From contig JAKAME010000006.1 of assembly GCA_021813025.1 (NCBI GenBank), forward strand, positions 1 to 33,273: 33,273 nt of DNA, read 5' to 3'. The notes below the pieces were generated by a model. That model was given only the letters and a program-made list of their open reading frames with translations. It was not told where the DNA came from and ran no database searches. The position numbers were made by a program, and so were the translations under genes. Origin of the DNA: Microcaldota archaeon. GTDB lineage: Archaea > Micrarchaeota > Micrarchaeia > Anstonellales > Anstonellaceae. Positions 24,960-32,326 of the stretch are shown piece after piece (position 1 is the first letter of the stretch; each line of letters opens with the position of its first letter).

Positions 24960-24994
24960 CTAAATCACGCTTGCGCCTGCCGCGCGCTGGATTT
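24960..24994 (-). repeat. aIF5B 3' end, copy 1 (in the intact gene)
   Basis: Reference copy of the repeat that also occurs at 23445-23468 and 22563-22597, all in the same orientation. It lies within the last 12 codons including TAG. Confidence 0.85.
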
Positions 24995-26726
24995 CGTCAA
25001 GCAAAACAAGCTCTTTCTCCGTAAGCAGGCCGGGCGAACTTCTCAGTCTTTCCGCCTGCTGCTTTGAAATAAACACATACAATGGCTCGCCCATCTTGAA
25101 AGTCTTGCCGCAATAGGGCTCGTCCATCGAAATTGCCGCCTGCCCTCTTTCTGAAAGCAAATCCAGGGACTTGCCCTTGTCCTGAATTGCTTTCACGACC
25201 CCAATCATCTGCCCGCTAGCAGTCATCAGCTGCGCCCCGGGCCTAAGCCTTCCTGCCTGCACTTCCACGCCGAAAATGGCCGGCTTGCACAAACGAAAGC
25301 AGCAGTTGGGCAGGGCAACTATGCGCGCAGGCAGGGCAAGCTCTGAGAGCGCCGAGCGCTGGTCTCGCTCCTTCTCCTCATTTACCCAAGCAAGATAATC
25401 TTCCAGCAGCTTGTAGACTATTTCAGACTGGAAGAGGTGAACGTTTCCGCGCTGGGATTCCTCCAGCGCTTCTGGCAGGAGAGGCACGTTGAATGCCAGC
25501 ACCACTCCAAGATACTTGTCCCCAAGCGAGGCTGCGCGGGCGGAAATCACGTCCTTCTTGCCCACAGGTCCCACTCCAAGAGAGCGGATGGGAATCTGCG
25601 CATTTTGCAAGAGGCGCATCAGCGCTTCGGCAGAGCCAAGAGTGTCAGCCTTCACCACCACGCCGGCCAGCGCTTCGTTGGTGACAAGAATTGACTTGAC
25701 CTGCGAGCTGATTTCCTGCTCGATTGCAGGCGTCAGCTCAAGGGCGCCCACCACCTCGATTGGCGAGCCGGCCAGCACGCCCTCAAGGCCTGGGGCGTAA
25801 ATCTTCACCCCTGCTGCGGCATGCACCTCTTCCACATACACATAGTGAGAGCTGGCCGACGGAGTCTCTCCGGGCCGGGGCGGGCGCAGAAGGCCGCGAA
25901 TCTTCACCACCCGCGCCCCTTCAGGCGTGCCGAACACAACAAAATCGTTGCGCCTCAGCGTGCCGTTGTACACTATGACGTCGATTGTGGTGCCGAGGCC
26001 CTTCTCCTCCTTCACTTCGAGAATGGAGCCTTTGGCCGGGCCTGACTCTGCCTCCTCAAGCTCGCGGCCCAAGTATTTCTGCGAAAGGCCGGCCAAAAAG
26101 AGCAGCAGCTCGGCCATGCCCTCGCCGGTTTTGGCTGAGCAGGGCACCATGACAAGCTGCTTTGTGAAATCAGACACGCGGTCGAAGCGCTCTGATTCCA
26201 GCCCCATTTCCGAGAGCCGGCCCACGAGCGCATAGAGCCTCTCCTCAAGCAGCTGCTGCACAGACGGGGGTTGGGAGGCGAGGGACTGCGAAAAGCTGGC
26301 AGTCGGCTGGCGCTTCCATCCCTGCAAAAGGTCGATTTTGTTCAGCGCTATGATAAAGGGCGTTTTCTGCGAGCGCAGGATTTTGATTGACTCGGCAGTC
26401 TGTGGCTGTATGCCCTGCATGATGTCTATTACCAGAATTGCGATGTCGGCAATGGAGCCGCCGCGCTCGCGCATGGATGTGAAGGCGGCATGGCCCGGCG
26501 TGTCGATGAAGAGAAGGCCAGGCACTTTCAACTGGCTCTCTGCCTGCGCGCGCAGCGGCCCGCAGGCCGAGAGTATGGCCTCGCGCGGCAGGTAGGAGGC
26601 GCCAATCATCTGGGTGATTCCGCCGGCCTCTCGCGCGGCAACCCCGGTGCCGCGTATGCGGTCAAGTATGGAGGTCTTGCCGTGGTCCACGTGCGCGAGG
26701 ATGCAGACAATGGGTGAGCGCAGCAT
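24960..26726 (-). CDS. infB: Translation initiation factor aIF5B (IF2-like GTPase)
   Basis: 588 aa. The ATG at 26726 follows GGTG by 6 nt, and a TATA box (about 26775-26784) predicts a leader of about 25 nt; a GTG three codons upstream is less likely. This GTPase promotes ribosomal subunit joining. G motifs: AHVDHGKT (11-18), GGITQMIG (switch I), DTPGH (75-79), NKID (129-132) and CSAKTGEG. The rest matches the archaeal/eukaryotic IF5B layout: beta-barrel domain II, IF2-specific domain III and a C-terminal beta-barrel, without the long eukaryotic N-terminal extension. Its last codons (EIQRAAGASVI) occur twice more downstream, so this 3' end has acted as an insertion site. Confidence 0.96.
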   Translation of the reverse strand: MLRSPIVCILAHVDHGKTSILDRIRGTGVAAREAGGITQMIGASYLPREAILSACGPLRAQAESQLKVPGLLFIDTPGHAAFTSMRERGGSIADIAILVIDIMQGIQPQTAESIKILRSQKTPFIIALNKIDLLQGWKRQPTASFSQSLASQPPSVQQLLEERLYALVGRLSEMGLESERFDRVSDFTKQLVMVPCSAKTGEGMAELLLFLAGLSQKYLGRELEEAESGPAKGSILEVKEEKGLGTTIDVIVYNGTLRRNDFVVFGTPEGARVVKIRGLLRPPRPGETPSASSHYVYVEEVHAAAGVKIYAPGLEGVLAGSPIEVVGALELTPAIEQEISSQVKSILVTNEALAGVVVKADTLGSAEALMRLLQNAQIPIRSLGVGPVGKKDVISARAASLGDKYLGVVLAFNVPLLPEALEESQRGNVHLFQSEIVYKLLEDYLAWVNEEKERDQRSALSELALPARIVALPNCCFRLCKPAIFGVEVQAGRLRPGAQLMTASGQMIGVVKAIQDKGKSLDLLSERGQAAISMDEPYCGKTFKMGEPLYVFISKQQAERLRSSPGLLTEKELVLLDEIQRAAGASVI

Positions 26727-26844
26727 GGGAAACACCGGCCTTTAAACAGGGGAGAATATCTTTTGCGCAGACGCTGTTTTTATGGCTAATGGCCAATCGC
26801 CGGCGTTGGCGGCCGTGCGGAAAGAAGCGTTCCTGCGGCTTGGC

Positions 26845-27612
26845 CTAATCCTCGTCTTCCTCGCATTCGTAATCCACGCACCACTTCTCCGGGGGCGCGC
26901 AGTGGCCGTTGCCTATGCACTCCACGCAGATTTTGCCGCCGCCGGTGTCATAGCAGTGGTGCGACTGGCAGTCGTTGGGGTTGAAGCACGGAGCGCCGTT
27001 TGGAAGGCCGGTGAATCCGCCGAGGCCTGCGCCTGTCAGGGTGAAGTTCGGGCCGCAGCGGCCGATGAGCGGCTCGCGGCCTATCTCGCGCTGGGCCGGC
27101 AGGTCCAAATCCTGGCTGAGGTAGGTGAGGTTGAGGTTGAGCTCATACCCCTGATTTGGAGCGCACGAGCCGGCGAGGGAAAGATAGAGGTTCTTGCGCC
27201 GCCCCCCCTCAACGTCGAGCGGGCCGCTGATGTCGAGCGGGACGGCGTTGCGCGCGTCCATGCCGCTGCCGGTCACGTCGGCCTGAACCACCTGCATTAT
27301 GGTGGAGCGGGTGTTCATGAGCGAGAGCGTGAGCACGCCGTCCGACGAGAGCGAATGGTCGGTCACTGCGAACGGGGCTGCCTGTGAGCGCCAGTAAGAG
27401 TTCGACATCGAGGAGCGGGCGTCGTAGGAAGAGCCGGGCAGGGCGCCGATGAGCGCGATGACCACGAGCGCTACAATCAGCACCGCGGAGAGCAGGATGA
27501 GATACTCCGTGGCCCCCTGCGCCCTCAGGGCCTGGTTTGGGAAAACCGGAAGGGCGGGGATGCTGCCCGGAAGAGGCCTGCTGCCGCCGGGAGGGAGAGG
27601 GCGCGGAACCAT
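26845..27612 (-). CDS. Pilin-like protein with class III signal peptide and Cys-rich tail
   Basis: 255 aa. The ATG at 27612 is supported by CCATAAAAA (27635-27643), 27 nt upstream. A Pro-rich leader of 31 residues precedes the class III motif QGATEYL (residues 32-38, Glu at +5) and a hydrophobic helix (LILLSAVLIVALVVIALIGAL). Such precursors are cut before Gln by an EppA/FlaK-type peptidase and assemble into filaments. The mature domain resembles the four pilin-like proteins at 29417-31534. In addition it has a tail (about 205-255) with eight cysteines between 209 and 250, probably a disulfide-bonded knot, ending in an acidic EEDED. The long leader and Cys tail are atypical; a tip or minor subunit is one possibility. 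Confidence 0.85.
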   Translation of the reverse strand: MVPRPLPPGGSRPLPGSIPALPVFPNQALRAQGATEYLILLSAVLIVALVVIALIGALPGSSYDARSSMSNSYWRSQAAPFAVTDHSLSSDGVLTLSLMNTRSTIMQVVQADVTGSGMDARNAVPLDISGPLDVEGGRRKNLYLSLAGSCAPNQGYELNLNLTYLSQDLDLPAQREIGREPLIGRCGPNFTLTGAGLGGFTGLPNGAPCFNPNDCQSHHCYDTGGGKICVECIGNGHCAPPEKWCVDYECEEDED

Positions 27613-27634
27613 ATTGGATGGCCCACTACGGCCC

Positions 27635-27643
27635 CCTTTTTAT
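27635..27643. promoter_or_regulatory. Shared TATA element for the Cys-rich pilin and dUTPase
   Basis: TTTTTATGG on plus and CCATAAAAA on minus. It is about 26 nt from both the plus-strand ATG at 27667 and the minus-strand ATG at 27612, so both mRNAs are predicted leaderless. Confidence 0.55.
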
Positions 27644-27666
27644 GGATTGTTCCTCCATTGCAATCC

Positions 27667-28167
27667 ATGATGCTCAGCGGCCGGGCCATTAGGACGGGAA
27701 AGCACGTGGGCCTCACGCGCATCGAGGGGCAGTTCCAGCCCGCTGGCGTGGACTTGAGCGTGGAGAGCGTGTGGGTTTTCGAGGAGGCTGGCAGCATAGA
27801 CTTGGACAACAAGAAGAGAAAAATACCAAAATGCAAAAAGCTCGAATTCGGCCCCGACGAATTTGTCCATCTTTCTCCCGGCCCTTACAAACTTGTGTTC
27901 AACGAGCTTGTGGATGTGCCTTCCGACTGCGCCGGCATTGCGCGCAGCCGCTCCAGCCTCCTGCGCATGGGCGCGTCGGTGCAGACGGCCCTGTGGGACC
28001 CGGGCTACAAAGGCCGCTCTGAAGCCCTGCTGCTTGTCTCCAACCCAAGCGGGCTGGCGCTGCACATGCACGCGCGCGTGGCGCAGCTCTCGTTCATCCG
28101 CCTCGAGAAGCCCTCTGGCGAGACTTATGAGGGCAACTACCAGCATGAGAATATGGGCAGGAAATGA
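27667..28167 (+). CDS. dut: dUTP diphosphatase, archaeal Dut (DCD/dUTPase fold)
   Basis: 166 aa from the ATG at 27667 (ATG 27670 is equally possible; a TTG at 27658 is unlikely given the TATA spacing). Motifs of the trimeric fold are ARSRSSLLRMGA, TALWDPGYKGRSEALLLVSNPSG and ARVAQLSFIRLE. The C-terminal ETYEGNYQHEN corresponds to the conserved Y-x-G-x-Y-Q tail of archaeal dUTPases. It hydrolyses dUTP to dUMP and diphosphate, limiting uracil in DNA and feeding dTMP synthesis. It complements dcd at 20371. Confidence 0.9.
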   Translation: MMLSGRAIRTGKHVGLTRIEGQFQPAGVDLSVESVWVFEEAGSIDLDNKKRKIPKCKKLEFGPDEFVHLSPGPYKLVFNELVDVPSDCAGIARSRSSLLRMGASVQTALWDPGYKGRSEALLLVSNPSGLALHMHARVAQLSFIRLEKPSGETYEGNYQHENMGRK

Positions 28168-28202
28168 CTTTTCGAGTTGTAGAAGTTGGATAAAAGAGTA
28201 AT

Positions 28203-28213
28203 GTATTTAAATA
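28203..28213 (+). promoter_or_regulatory. TATA box of the surface-protein gene
   Basis: GTATTTAAATA centred 26 nt before the ATG at 28234. This argues against the longer frame that opens at 28186. Confidence 0.55.
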
Positions 28214-28233
28214 CTGCCGACGGAAGTATAGGC

Positions 28234-29388
28234 ATGCGAACATGTGAAAAGGATAGCCGCAGGGCGGGCCGAAGGATAGGACAGGCCGCCGGGGACGGAG
28301 CTGGCGGACTGCGGGCAGTGACGCCTCTGGCCGGCGCCTTCTGTATTTTGGCTCTCCTTATGCTGGCCATGCTGCCCGTGCCGGCAGCCCTGAGCGGGGA
28401 TTACGCCTACCCCCTGCTTTCCAACAACGTGCGCTCCACCACGCCTGCCTTCAACAGCACCCTCGACATCATGCTGGTGCCCTTCTGCGAGAACGAGGAC
28501 CACATCTCGGTGCAGGTCACTGCAGGGGGGAAGCCTGTTGCCGGCGCCGAGGTGGCCCTCTACGATTATGGCGCAGGCCGCGTGCTGGACAGCTCCGTGT
28601 TCACCAACGCCGACGGATGGGCCTACTTCAAGCGCAGGCCGGCGGGCAAATATGACATGATTGCATCGACTGCCGACAATTCGACGGGCGGGCAGATTTA
28701 CTTCGACATCCCGCCCTGCCTCTCCCCCTCCTCCGGCGCCCCCTTCGGGCCCATGAACTGGACGGCCGGCAGGACGGAGGAGCTGCTGCTTGCGCAGGAT
28801 TATGCCGGCGGGCTGGCGCGCGAGTTTTACCTCGTCCTGCTTGCCGACGGGGAAACCGGGACAAGGGTGGTGCTGCGCGCGAACCTGAGCGGGGAGGGGG
28901 CGGGCTGGACGCTGATTGAGCGCATTCCAAACGGCATGGCCGTCAGCGAGCGGGCGCTCGGATTCGAGCGCGAGTATCCGCTAAGCGTGCGCACGGGGCA
29001 GGATGCCGAGCTGCGGTGGCGGCTGGGGGCGGGCGTGCCTGCGCAGGCGGAGCGCAGCTATGTGCTGCTGAGGCCCCTGAGCGCGGACATGGCGCGCCTG
29101 TGGGAGGCTCCCCTCCTCGAGCCCCTGGCGCGGAACTCAACGCCGAATGAGACGCAAACCGCGAATGCAACGGCGGGAGGTCCGGCCTCCAGCCGCTCGG
29201 CCGCAGACAACAGCTCGGGAGCCGCCAACACGACTTCCGATTCGGGCGCGGCTGGCGCGCCGATTCTGGGCGCCCTGGCGGGCATTGACACTGGCCAGGC
29301 GCTGATTGCCCTTGTTGCCGTGGCTGGCGCGGGCGCGGCTGGAGCGGCCCTTGTGCGCCGCGGGGCAGGGAATAAGAAGGAAGAATAA
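28234..29388 (+). CDS. Predicted surface glycoprotein with Ig-like domain and C-terminal anchor
   Basis: 384 aa. A basic N-terminus (about 28 residues) precedes a hydrophobic signal/anchor (about 32-52: AGAFCILALLMLAMLPVPAAL). The extracellular part starts with a beta-sandwich-like domain typical of carboxypeptidase-regulatory/Ig-like folds (ISVQVTAGGKPVAGAEVALYDYGAGRVLDSSVFTNADGWAYF). A second strand-rich region follows, then a Ser/Thr/Asn/Ala-rich stalk full of N-X-S/T sequons (NSTPNETQTANAT, NSSGAANTT), likely AglB targets. A C-terminal hydrophobic helix (ALIALVAVAGAGAAGAALV) followed by RRGAGNKK anchors it. The role is unknown; proximity to pilins suggests the cell surface. Confidence 0.72.
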   Translation: MRTCEKDSRRAGRRIGQAAGDGAGGLRAVTPLAGAFCILALLMLAMLPVPAALSGDYAYPLLSNNVRSTTPAFNSTLDIMLVPFCENEDHISVQVTAGGKPVAGAEVALYDYGAGRVLDSSVFTNADGWAYFKRRPAGKYDMIASTADNSTGGQIYFDIPPCLSPSSGAPFGPMNWTAGRTEELLLAQDYAGGLAREFYLVLLADGETGTRVVLRANLSGEGAGWTLIERIPNGMAVSERALGFEREYPLSVRTGQDAELRWRLGAGVPAQAERSYVLLRPLSADMARLWEAPLLEPLARNSTPNETQTANATAGGPASSRSAADNSSGAANTTSDSGAAGAPILGALAGIDTGQALIALVAVAGAGAAGAALVRRGAGNKKEE

Positions 29389-29392
29389 AGAG

Positions 29393-29404
29393 AATTTTTT
29401 TTCT
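29393..29404 (+). terminator. T-run after the surface-protein gene
   Basis: Eight or more T residues begin just after the stop at 29388. This is a likely intrinsic archaeal terminator, directly before the convergent pilin-operon end at 29417. Confidence 0.5.
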
Positions 29405-29416
29405 GCTTCTCGACTT

Positions 29417-29896
29417 CTACTGGCAGATGACCGCGACAGGCGTCTCGCTGGCCTGCACCTTGCCAATCAGCGGGTCGTCGTCGTAGATTATGCGCACGGT
29501 GTAGAAGTAGGCCTGCCCTGTGCGGCCTGCGCAGGTGGGCATGGACGCGCCGCCGCCGATGACCATCACCCGCTTCTGGCCGGCCGTGAAAATCGTCTGG
29601 CTGGCGTTCGTGAACGAGACTCCGTCGCTGAAGCTGAGGTTGATTGAGTCCATCACCAGCTCGTGCGCGAGGTTGTTCTGCACCACAAGCGAGATGTTGG
29701 ACTGGCCGCTCTGCGCCGCGTCCCCGATGCCGAAAGGCTGCGCCGACATCCAGTAGGCGCGCGACTGCGCGTTGGACAGGCCGCCGGCCTGCGGGAAGAA
29801 GCCGCCGATGAGCGAGAGCACCACCAGCGCTATCACAAGAACCACTGAGAGGATGACGAGATATTCGGTGGAGCCCTGGCCTTTGGCAAAAATCAT
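29417..29896 (-). CDS. Pilin-like protein with class III signal peptide (operon gene 4)
   Basis: 159 aa from the ATG at 29896, preceded by GGCGAT; the longer frame only overlaps the upstream gene. A short MIFAKG leader precedes QGSTEYLVILS (Glu at +5) and a hydrophobic helix (VVLVIALVVLSLIGGFF). The mature domain follows the local pattern: an SRAYWMSAQPFGI segment, strands with sequons (NISL, NLSF, NASQT), a Cys near GASMPTCAGRTG and a final Cys in AVICQ, probably forming a disulfide. It is a predicted structural or minor subunit of a type IV-like filament, cleaved by a class III peptidase. Confidence 0.88.
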   Translation of the reverse strand: MIFAKGQGSTEYLVILSVVLVIALVVLSLIGGFFPQAGGLSNAQSRAYWMSAQPFGIGDAAQSGQSNISLVVQNNLAHELVMDSINLSFSDGVSFTNASQTIFTAGQKRVMVIGGGASMPTCAGRTGQAYFYTVRIIYDDDPLIGKVQASETPVAVICQ

Positions 29897-29909
29897 CAAA
29901 TCGCCAATC

Positions 29910-30524
29910 CTAATCTGAGCACTGCACATATAATGGTTTGGCCCCGAGCTCGGAGAGGCCGCCGACCTGCCCCGCAGTGTAGCTGATGCTGACTTCGTAC
30001 GCAAGGGTCTGCCTGCCCGCGCAGGATTCGGTGGTGAAATCCACCTGCGTGCGGCCGCCTGAAGGCAGGCTGACGGGCAGGGAGGTTGATGGAGTGTAGA
30101 TTGCAGACGGGCGAGTGGAGAGGTTGATTCCCCCCACCCGCACCGTGAGCGGGGCGGAATTTACGAGGATGATGGAGAGGGAGGAGCCGGTCTGCTTGAA
30201 GTCTGCGATTTGCAGCGGGCTGGCGGCGGAGGCCCACCAGCGGGCCGAATCCCCGGCCTGCGCCCCGTAGGAGAAGGAGGGAAAGAGGCCGAAGGCCCCG
30301 AGTATGATGAGGGCCAGCGTCAGCACGACGGCCAGCACTATGAGGTATTCGGTTGATGCCTGCGCCCTCGCACATGGGGGGAGGGCGGAATGTGGCGCGC
30401 TCGGCCCAGAGCCGGATGGGGCCGGCTGCCCCGGCTTGGGGCTGGAGAAGGCGGGAAAACAGGGCGGACGGAACCCGAAAGCTTGATGCGGTCCCGCAGG
30501 CATGGGAAGACCAGAGCGGCTCAT
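29910..30524 (-). CDS. Pilin-like protein with unusually long leader (operon gene 3)
   Basis: 204 aa. The ATG at 30524 overlaps the upstream stop as ATGA. The class III motif QASTEYLIVL begins only after about 54 residues. The leader is rich in Pro, Ser and Gly (for example SSPKPGQPAPSGSGPSAP) instead of the usual short basic leader. Internal ATG 30503 would still leave 47 residues. A hydrophobic helix (VVLTLALIILGAFGLF) and a strand-rich mature domain with a WWASAASPLQI segment follow. Two Cys (TESCAGRQT and YVQCSD) match the sibling pattern. The long leader could mean a mis-set start or a distinct export form. Confidence 0.82.
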   Translation of the reverse strand: MSRSGLPMPAGPHQAFGFRPPCFPAFSSPKPGQPAPSGSGPSAPHSALPPCARAQASTEYLIVLAVVLTLALIILGAFGLFPSFSYGAQAGDSARWWASAASPLQIADFKQTGSSLSIILVNSAPLTVRVGGINLSTRPSAIYTPSTSLPVSLPSGGRTQVDFTTESCAGRQTLAYEVSISYTAGQVGGLSELGAKPLYVQCSD

Positions 30525-30979
30525 TCTATGCATGGCCCAATCAGCGGCTTGACGCCGGAGAAGCGGTTGTTGAGGTTGGAGGAGGCGTAAGCGATGGACA
30601 CGTTGGGGTATTCAAAGTAGTCGTAGGTGCTGGCGTTGCAGGCCCGCAGGCCGGCCAGCGCCACGGTCTTGACGGCTCCGCCGTTGAAGATTATGCCGGT
30701 GGTGTTGGAGGCGTTGCTCAGCGAAACATTGGTCAGCGTCAGGCGCTCTGTAACCATGTTCTTCATGGTCAGCGTCATGGTGCTGCCCTGCTGCTGCCAG
30801 TCCAGGATGGCGAACGGCTGGGTCGAGCTCCAGTACTGCCTTGTCTCGGACATGCGCGCGTCGCCGCCGAAAGCGGGGAAGGCTCCCAAGAGGGCTATGG
30901 CCACCAGCGCGACGATGAGCACCACGGCGAGGATAACCAGATATTCCGAGGCGCCCTGGCCCCGACGCGTGTCTTGCAT
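30521..30979 (-). CDS. Pilin-like protein with class III signal peptide (operon gene 2)
   Basis: 152 aa. The ATG at 30979 follows GGTGAT. The leader is a short MQDTRRG, then QGASEYLVILA with Glu at +5 and a hydrophobic helix (VVLIVALVAIALLGAF). The mature domain has TRQYWSSTQPFAILDW, several sequons (NVSLSNASNTT, NASTY, NVSIAY) and two cysteines (RACNAS, GPCIE). It belongs to the same paralogous set as its neighbours; 57 nt separate it from gene 1 and 4 nt overlap gene 3. Confidence 0.9.
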   Translation of the reverse strand: MQDTRRGQGASEYLVILAVVLIVALVAIALLGAFPAFGGDARMSETRQYWSSTQPFAILDWQQQGSTMTLTMKNMVTERLTLTNVSLSNASNTTGIIFNGGAVKTVALAGLRACNASTYDYFEYPNVSIAYASSNLNNRFSGVKPLIGPCIE

Positions 30980-31009
30980 TGCATCACCCTGAACGTACGC
31001 TGGACTTAT

Positions 31010-31036
31010 GAAAGAAAAGAAAAAAGGAAAACGGGC
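31010..31036 (-). terminator. T-rich stretch between pilin genes 1 and 2
   Basis: The minus strand reads CGTTTTCCTTTTTTCTTTTC just after the first pilin stop. It may cause partial termination, so the first pilin would be made in excess over the downstream ones. Confidence 0.4.
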
Positions 31037-31534
31037 TCAGGCGCACTTGCCCAGGATGGTCTTGGTGCCGTACTGCCTCTGTCCGGGGATTGTGCTGTCG
31101 TAGGTGACGTTCACCGAGTATTCGTAGATGGTTCCCGAGGTGCAGTTGGCGCCGCTTCCGTCAGTCAGATAGACCGTCTTGGTTTCTCCCGAGCCTATGT
31201 AGGGGGTGTTCGGGGTGGCCACGCCGGCTATGGAGAGGTTGGCGCTGTTGTTGAAGAAGACGCCCCCCGAGACGGAGATGTTGACAATCTTCAGCTGCTC
31301 GGTCTGCACGTTGCGCATGACCATTGTGAGGTTGTTGTCGGTCTGGGCGTGCTCAATGATTTGGAACGGGCTTGCGCCGCGCCAGTAGGAGTCCGACTCG
31401 GACTTCTTGGCGTCATATGACAGGCCGGGGAAGAAGCCCAGCAGGGCAATCGCGACCATCGCGACAATCAGCACGACGGCCAGGAGCACCAGATACTCGG
31501 TCGCGCCTTGGCCTTTCTTGAATTTGAACGACAT
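31037..31534 (-). CDS. Pilin-like protein with class III signal peptide (operon gene 1)
   Basis: 165 aa. I use the ATG at 31534, preceded by GGAGG and by the TATA box TTTATATAA at 31582-31590; the longer frame from 31732 runs through the promoter. The leader MSFKFKKG is short and basic, as expected, followed by QGATEYLVLLA (Glu at +5) and a hydrophobic helix (VVLIVAMVAIALLGFF). The mature part has SDSYWRGASPFQIIEHAQ, sequons (NLTM, NISV, NNSANLS, NCTS, NVTY) and cysteines in ANCTSG and the final KCA. As first gene with the strongest signals and canonical leader, it is the best candidate for the major filament subunit. Confidence 0.92.
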   Translation of the reverse strand: MSFKFKKGQGATEYLVLLAVVLIVAMVAIALLGFFPGLSYDAKKSESDSYWRGASPFQIIEHAQTDNNLTMVMRNVQTEQLKIVNISVSGGVFFNNSANLSIAGVATPNTPYIGSGETKTVYLTDGSGANCTSGTIYEYSVNVTYDSTIPGQRQYGTKTILGKCA

Positions 31535-31581
31535 GGCTGCATCCCTCCATCGGAGCTTTCGACGGGATATAACGGCATAGA

Positions 31582-31590
31582 TTATATAAA
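31582..31590 (-). promoter_or_regulatory. TATA box of the pilin operon
   Basis: TTTATATAA on the minus strand predicts transcription from about 31560, giving a leader of about 25 nt that holds GGAGG before the ATG at 31534. Confidence 0.6.
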
Positions 31591-31781
31591 GGTTTCGAAA
31601 AAATCCCCCCGACGCTGCTTCGGGGTGAAAAGCCGGGCTTGCGCGCGCCCGGCGGAAGATTTGCGCGGGGCGTAAAAAGCAACTGGGCATGCGGAAGAGG
31701 CCGGGTGGATAGACAAAACAGTGGAAAGTCACCCTGCAAAACCCCTAATAAGCGCGTGCAGAAACCAGGATAGGTGAGCGT

Positions 31782-32210
31782 ATGGGTTGGTCATATGGAT
31801 TGATGCAGGTCGGCAAGGGCCACGACGCGATATTGAAAATCTGTGAGGTCTATTTCGAGAAGAAGAAGCCATATGCATACGCAGAAATGGAATGGAAAGA
31901 CATCCGACGGGATCGAAAGCTCGTCCTGAAGGATATACATGGCCAGACAGCGGCCGGGATCGAGTTTTATGACGATGGAAAGAGGATTGTGACGGTTAAG
32001 AGGGCGGCTGGCAAGGCAAAGGAGAAGATAATCAGGGGGAGGCTGTTCAAGGATACGCAAAAGGAGTTTGAGAAGTTGAAGGGCAGACTGGTGAAAACCT
32101 ACTCTCTCGATGAGCCGGACATCGCACGCGCGGATTCGATTATGGAGAGGGTGAAGAAAGGCATAAGCAAGCTCCACTCCGAGAAAGAGCTCTTCTCTAA
32201 ATTGAAGTGA
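31782..32210 (+). CDS. Small unknown basic protein, 142 aa
   Basis: The ATG at 31782 is preceded closely by GGTGAG. The product is Lys-rich and soluble. The first part is mixed (LMQVGKGHDAILKICEVYFEKKKPYAYAEMEW). The middle has two or three strands (KLVLKDIHGQTAAGIEFYDDGKRIVTVKR), and the C-terminal half is charged and helical (GRLFKDTQKEFEKLKGRLVKTYSL). There is no signal, membrane helix or known motif. It stands between the pilin operon promoter and a toxin-antitoxin pair and is AT-richer than the pilins, which suggests an accessory gene. Confidence 0.6.
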   Translation: MGWSYGLMQVGKGHDAILKICEVYFEKKKPYAYAEMEWKDIRRDRKLVLKDIHGQTAAGIEFYDDGKRIVTVKRAAGKAKEKIIRGRLFKDTQKEFEKLKGRLVKTYSLDEPDIARADSIMERVKKGISKLHSEKELFSKLK

Positions 32211-32285
32211 GGAGGCCCAGGGGAAAGCGGGTCTGCAATATACGGCCTGCAAATCCATCGAGAGACATGAAAGATACCAAGAAAG

Positions 32286-32315
32286 TTTATATACAGCCAT
32301 TGTATATTAGTATAT
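32286..32315 (+). promoter_or_regulatory. TATA box and inverted-repeat operator of the toxin-antitoxin pair
   Basis: TTTATATAC (32286-32294) serves as TATA box. ATATAC (32289-32294) and GTATAT (32302-32307) form a perfect 6-bp inverted repeat with a 7-nt spacer. A further GTATAT lies at 32310-32315. An operator over the TATA box fits autorepression by the antitoxin. Confidence 0.45.
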
Positions 32316-32326
32316 GGTGATTGCAT

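Noticed and set aside
22563..24994. Gene-end repeats as chance similarity or shared terminators
   Set aside because: 33 of 35 matching bases, preserved reading frame to the stop codon and silent-only differences are not expected by chance or from T-rich terminators.
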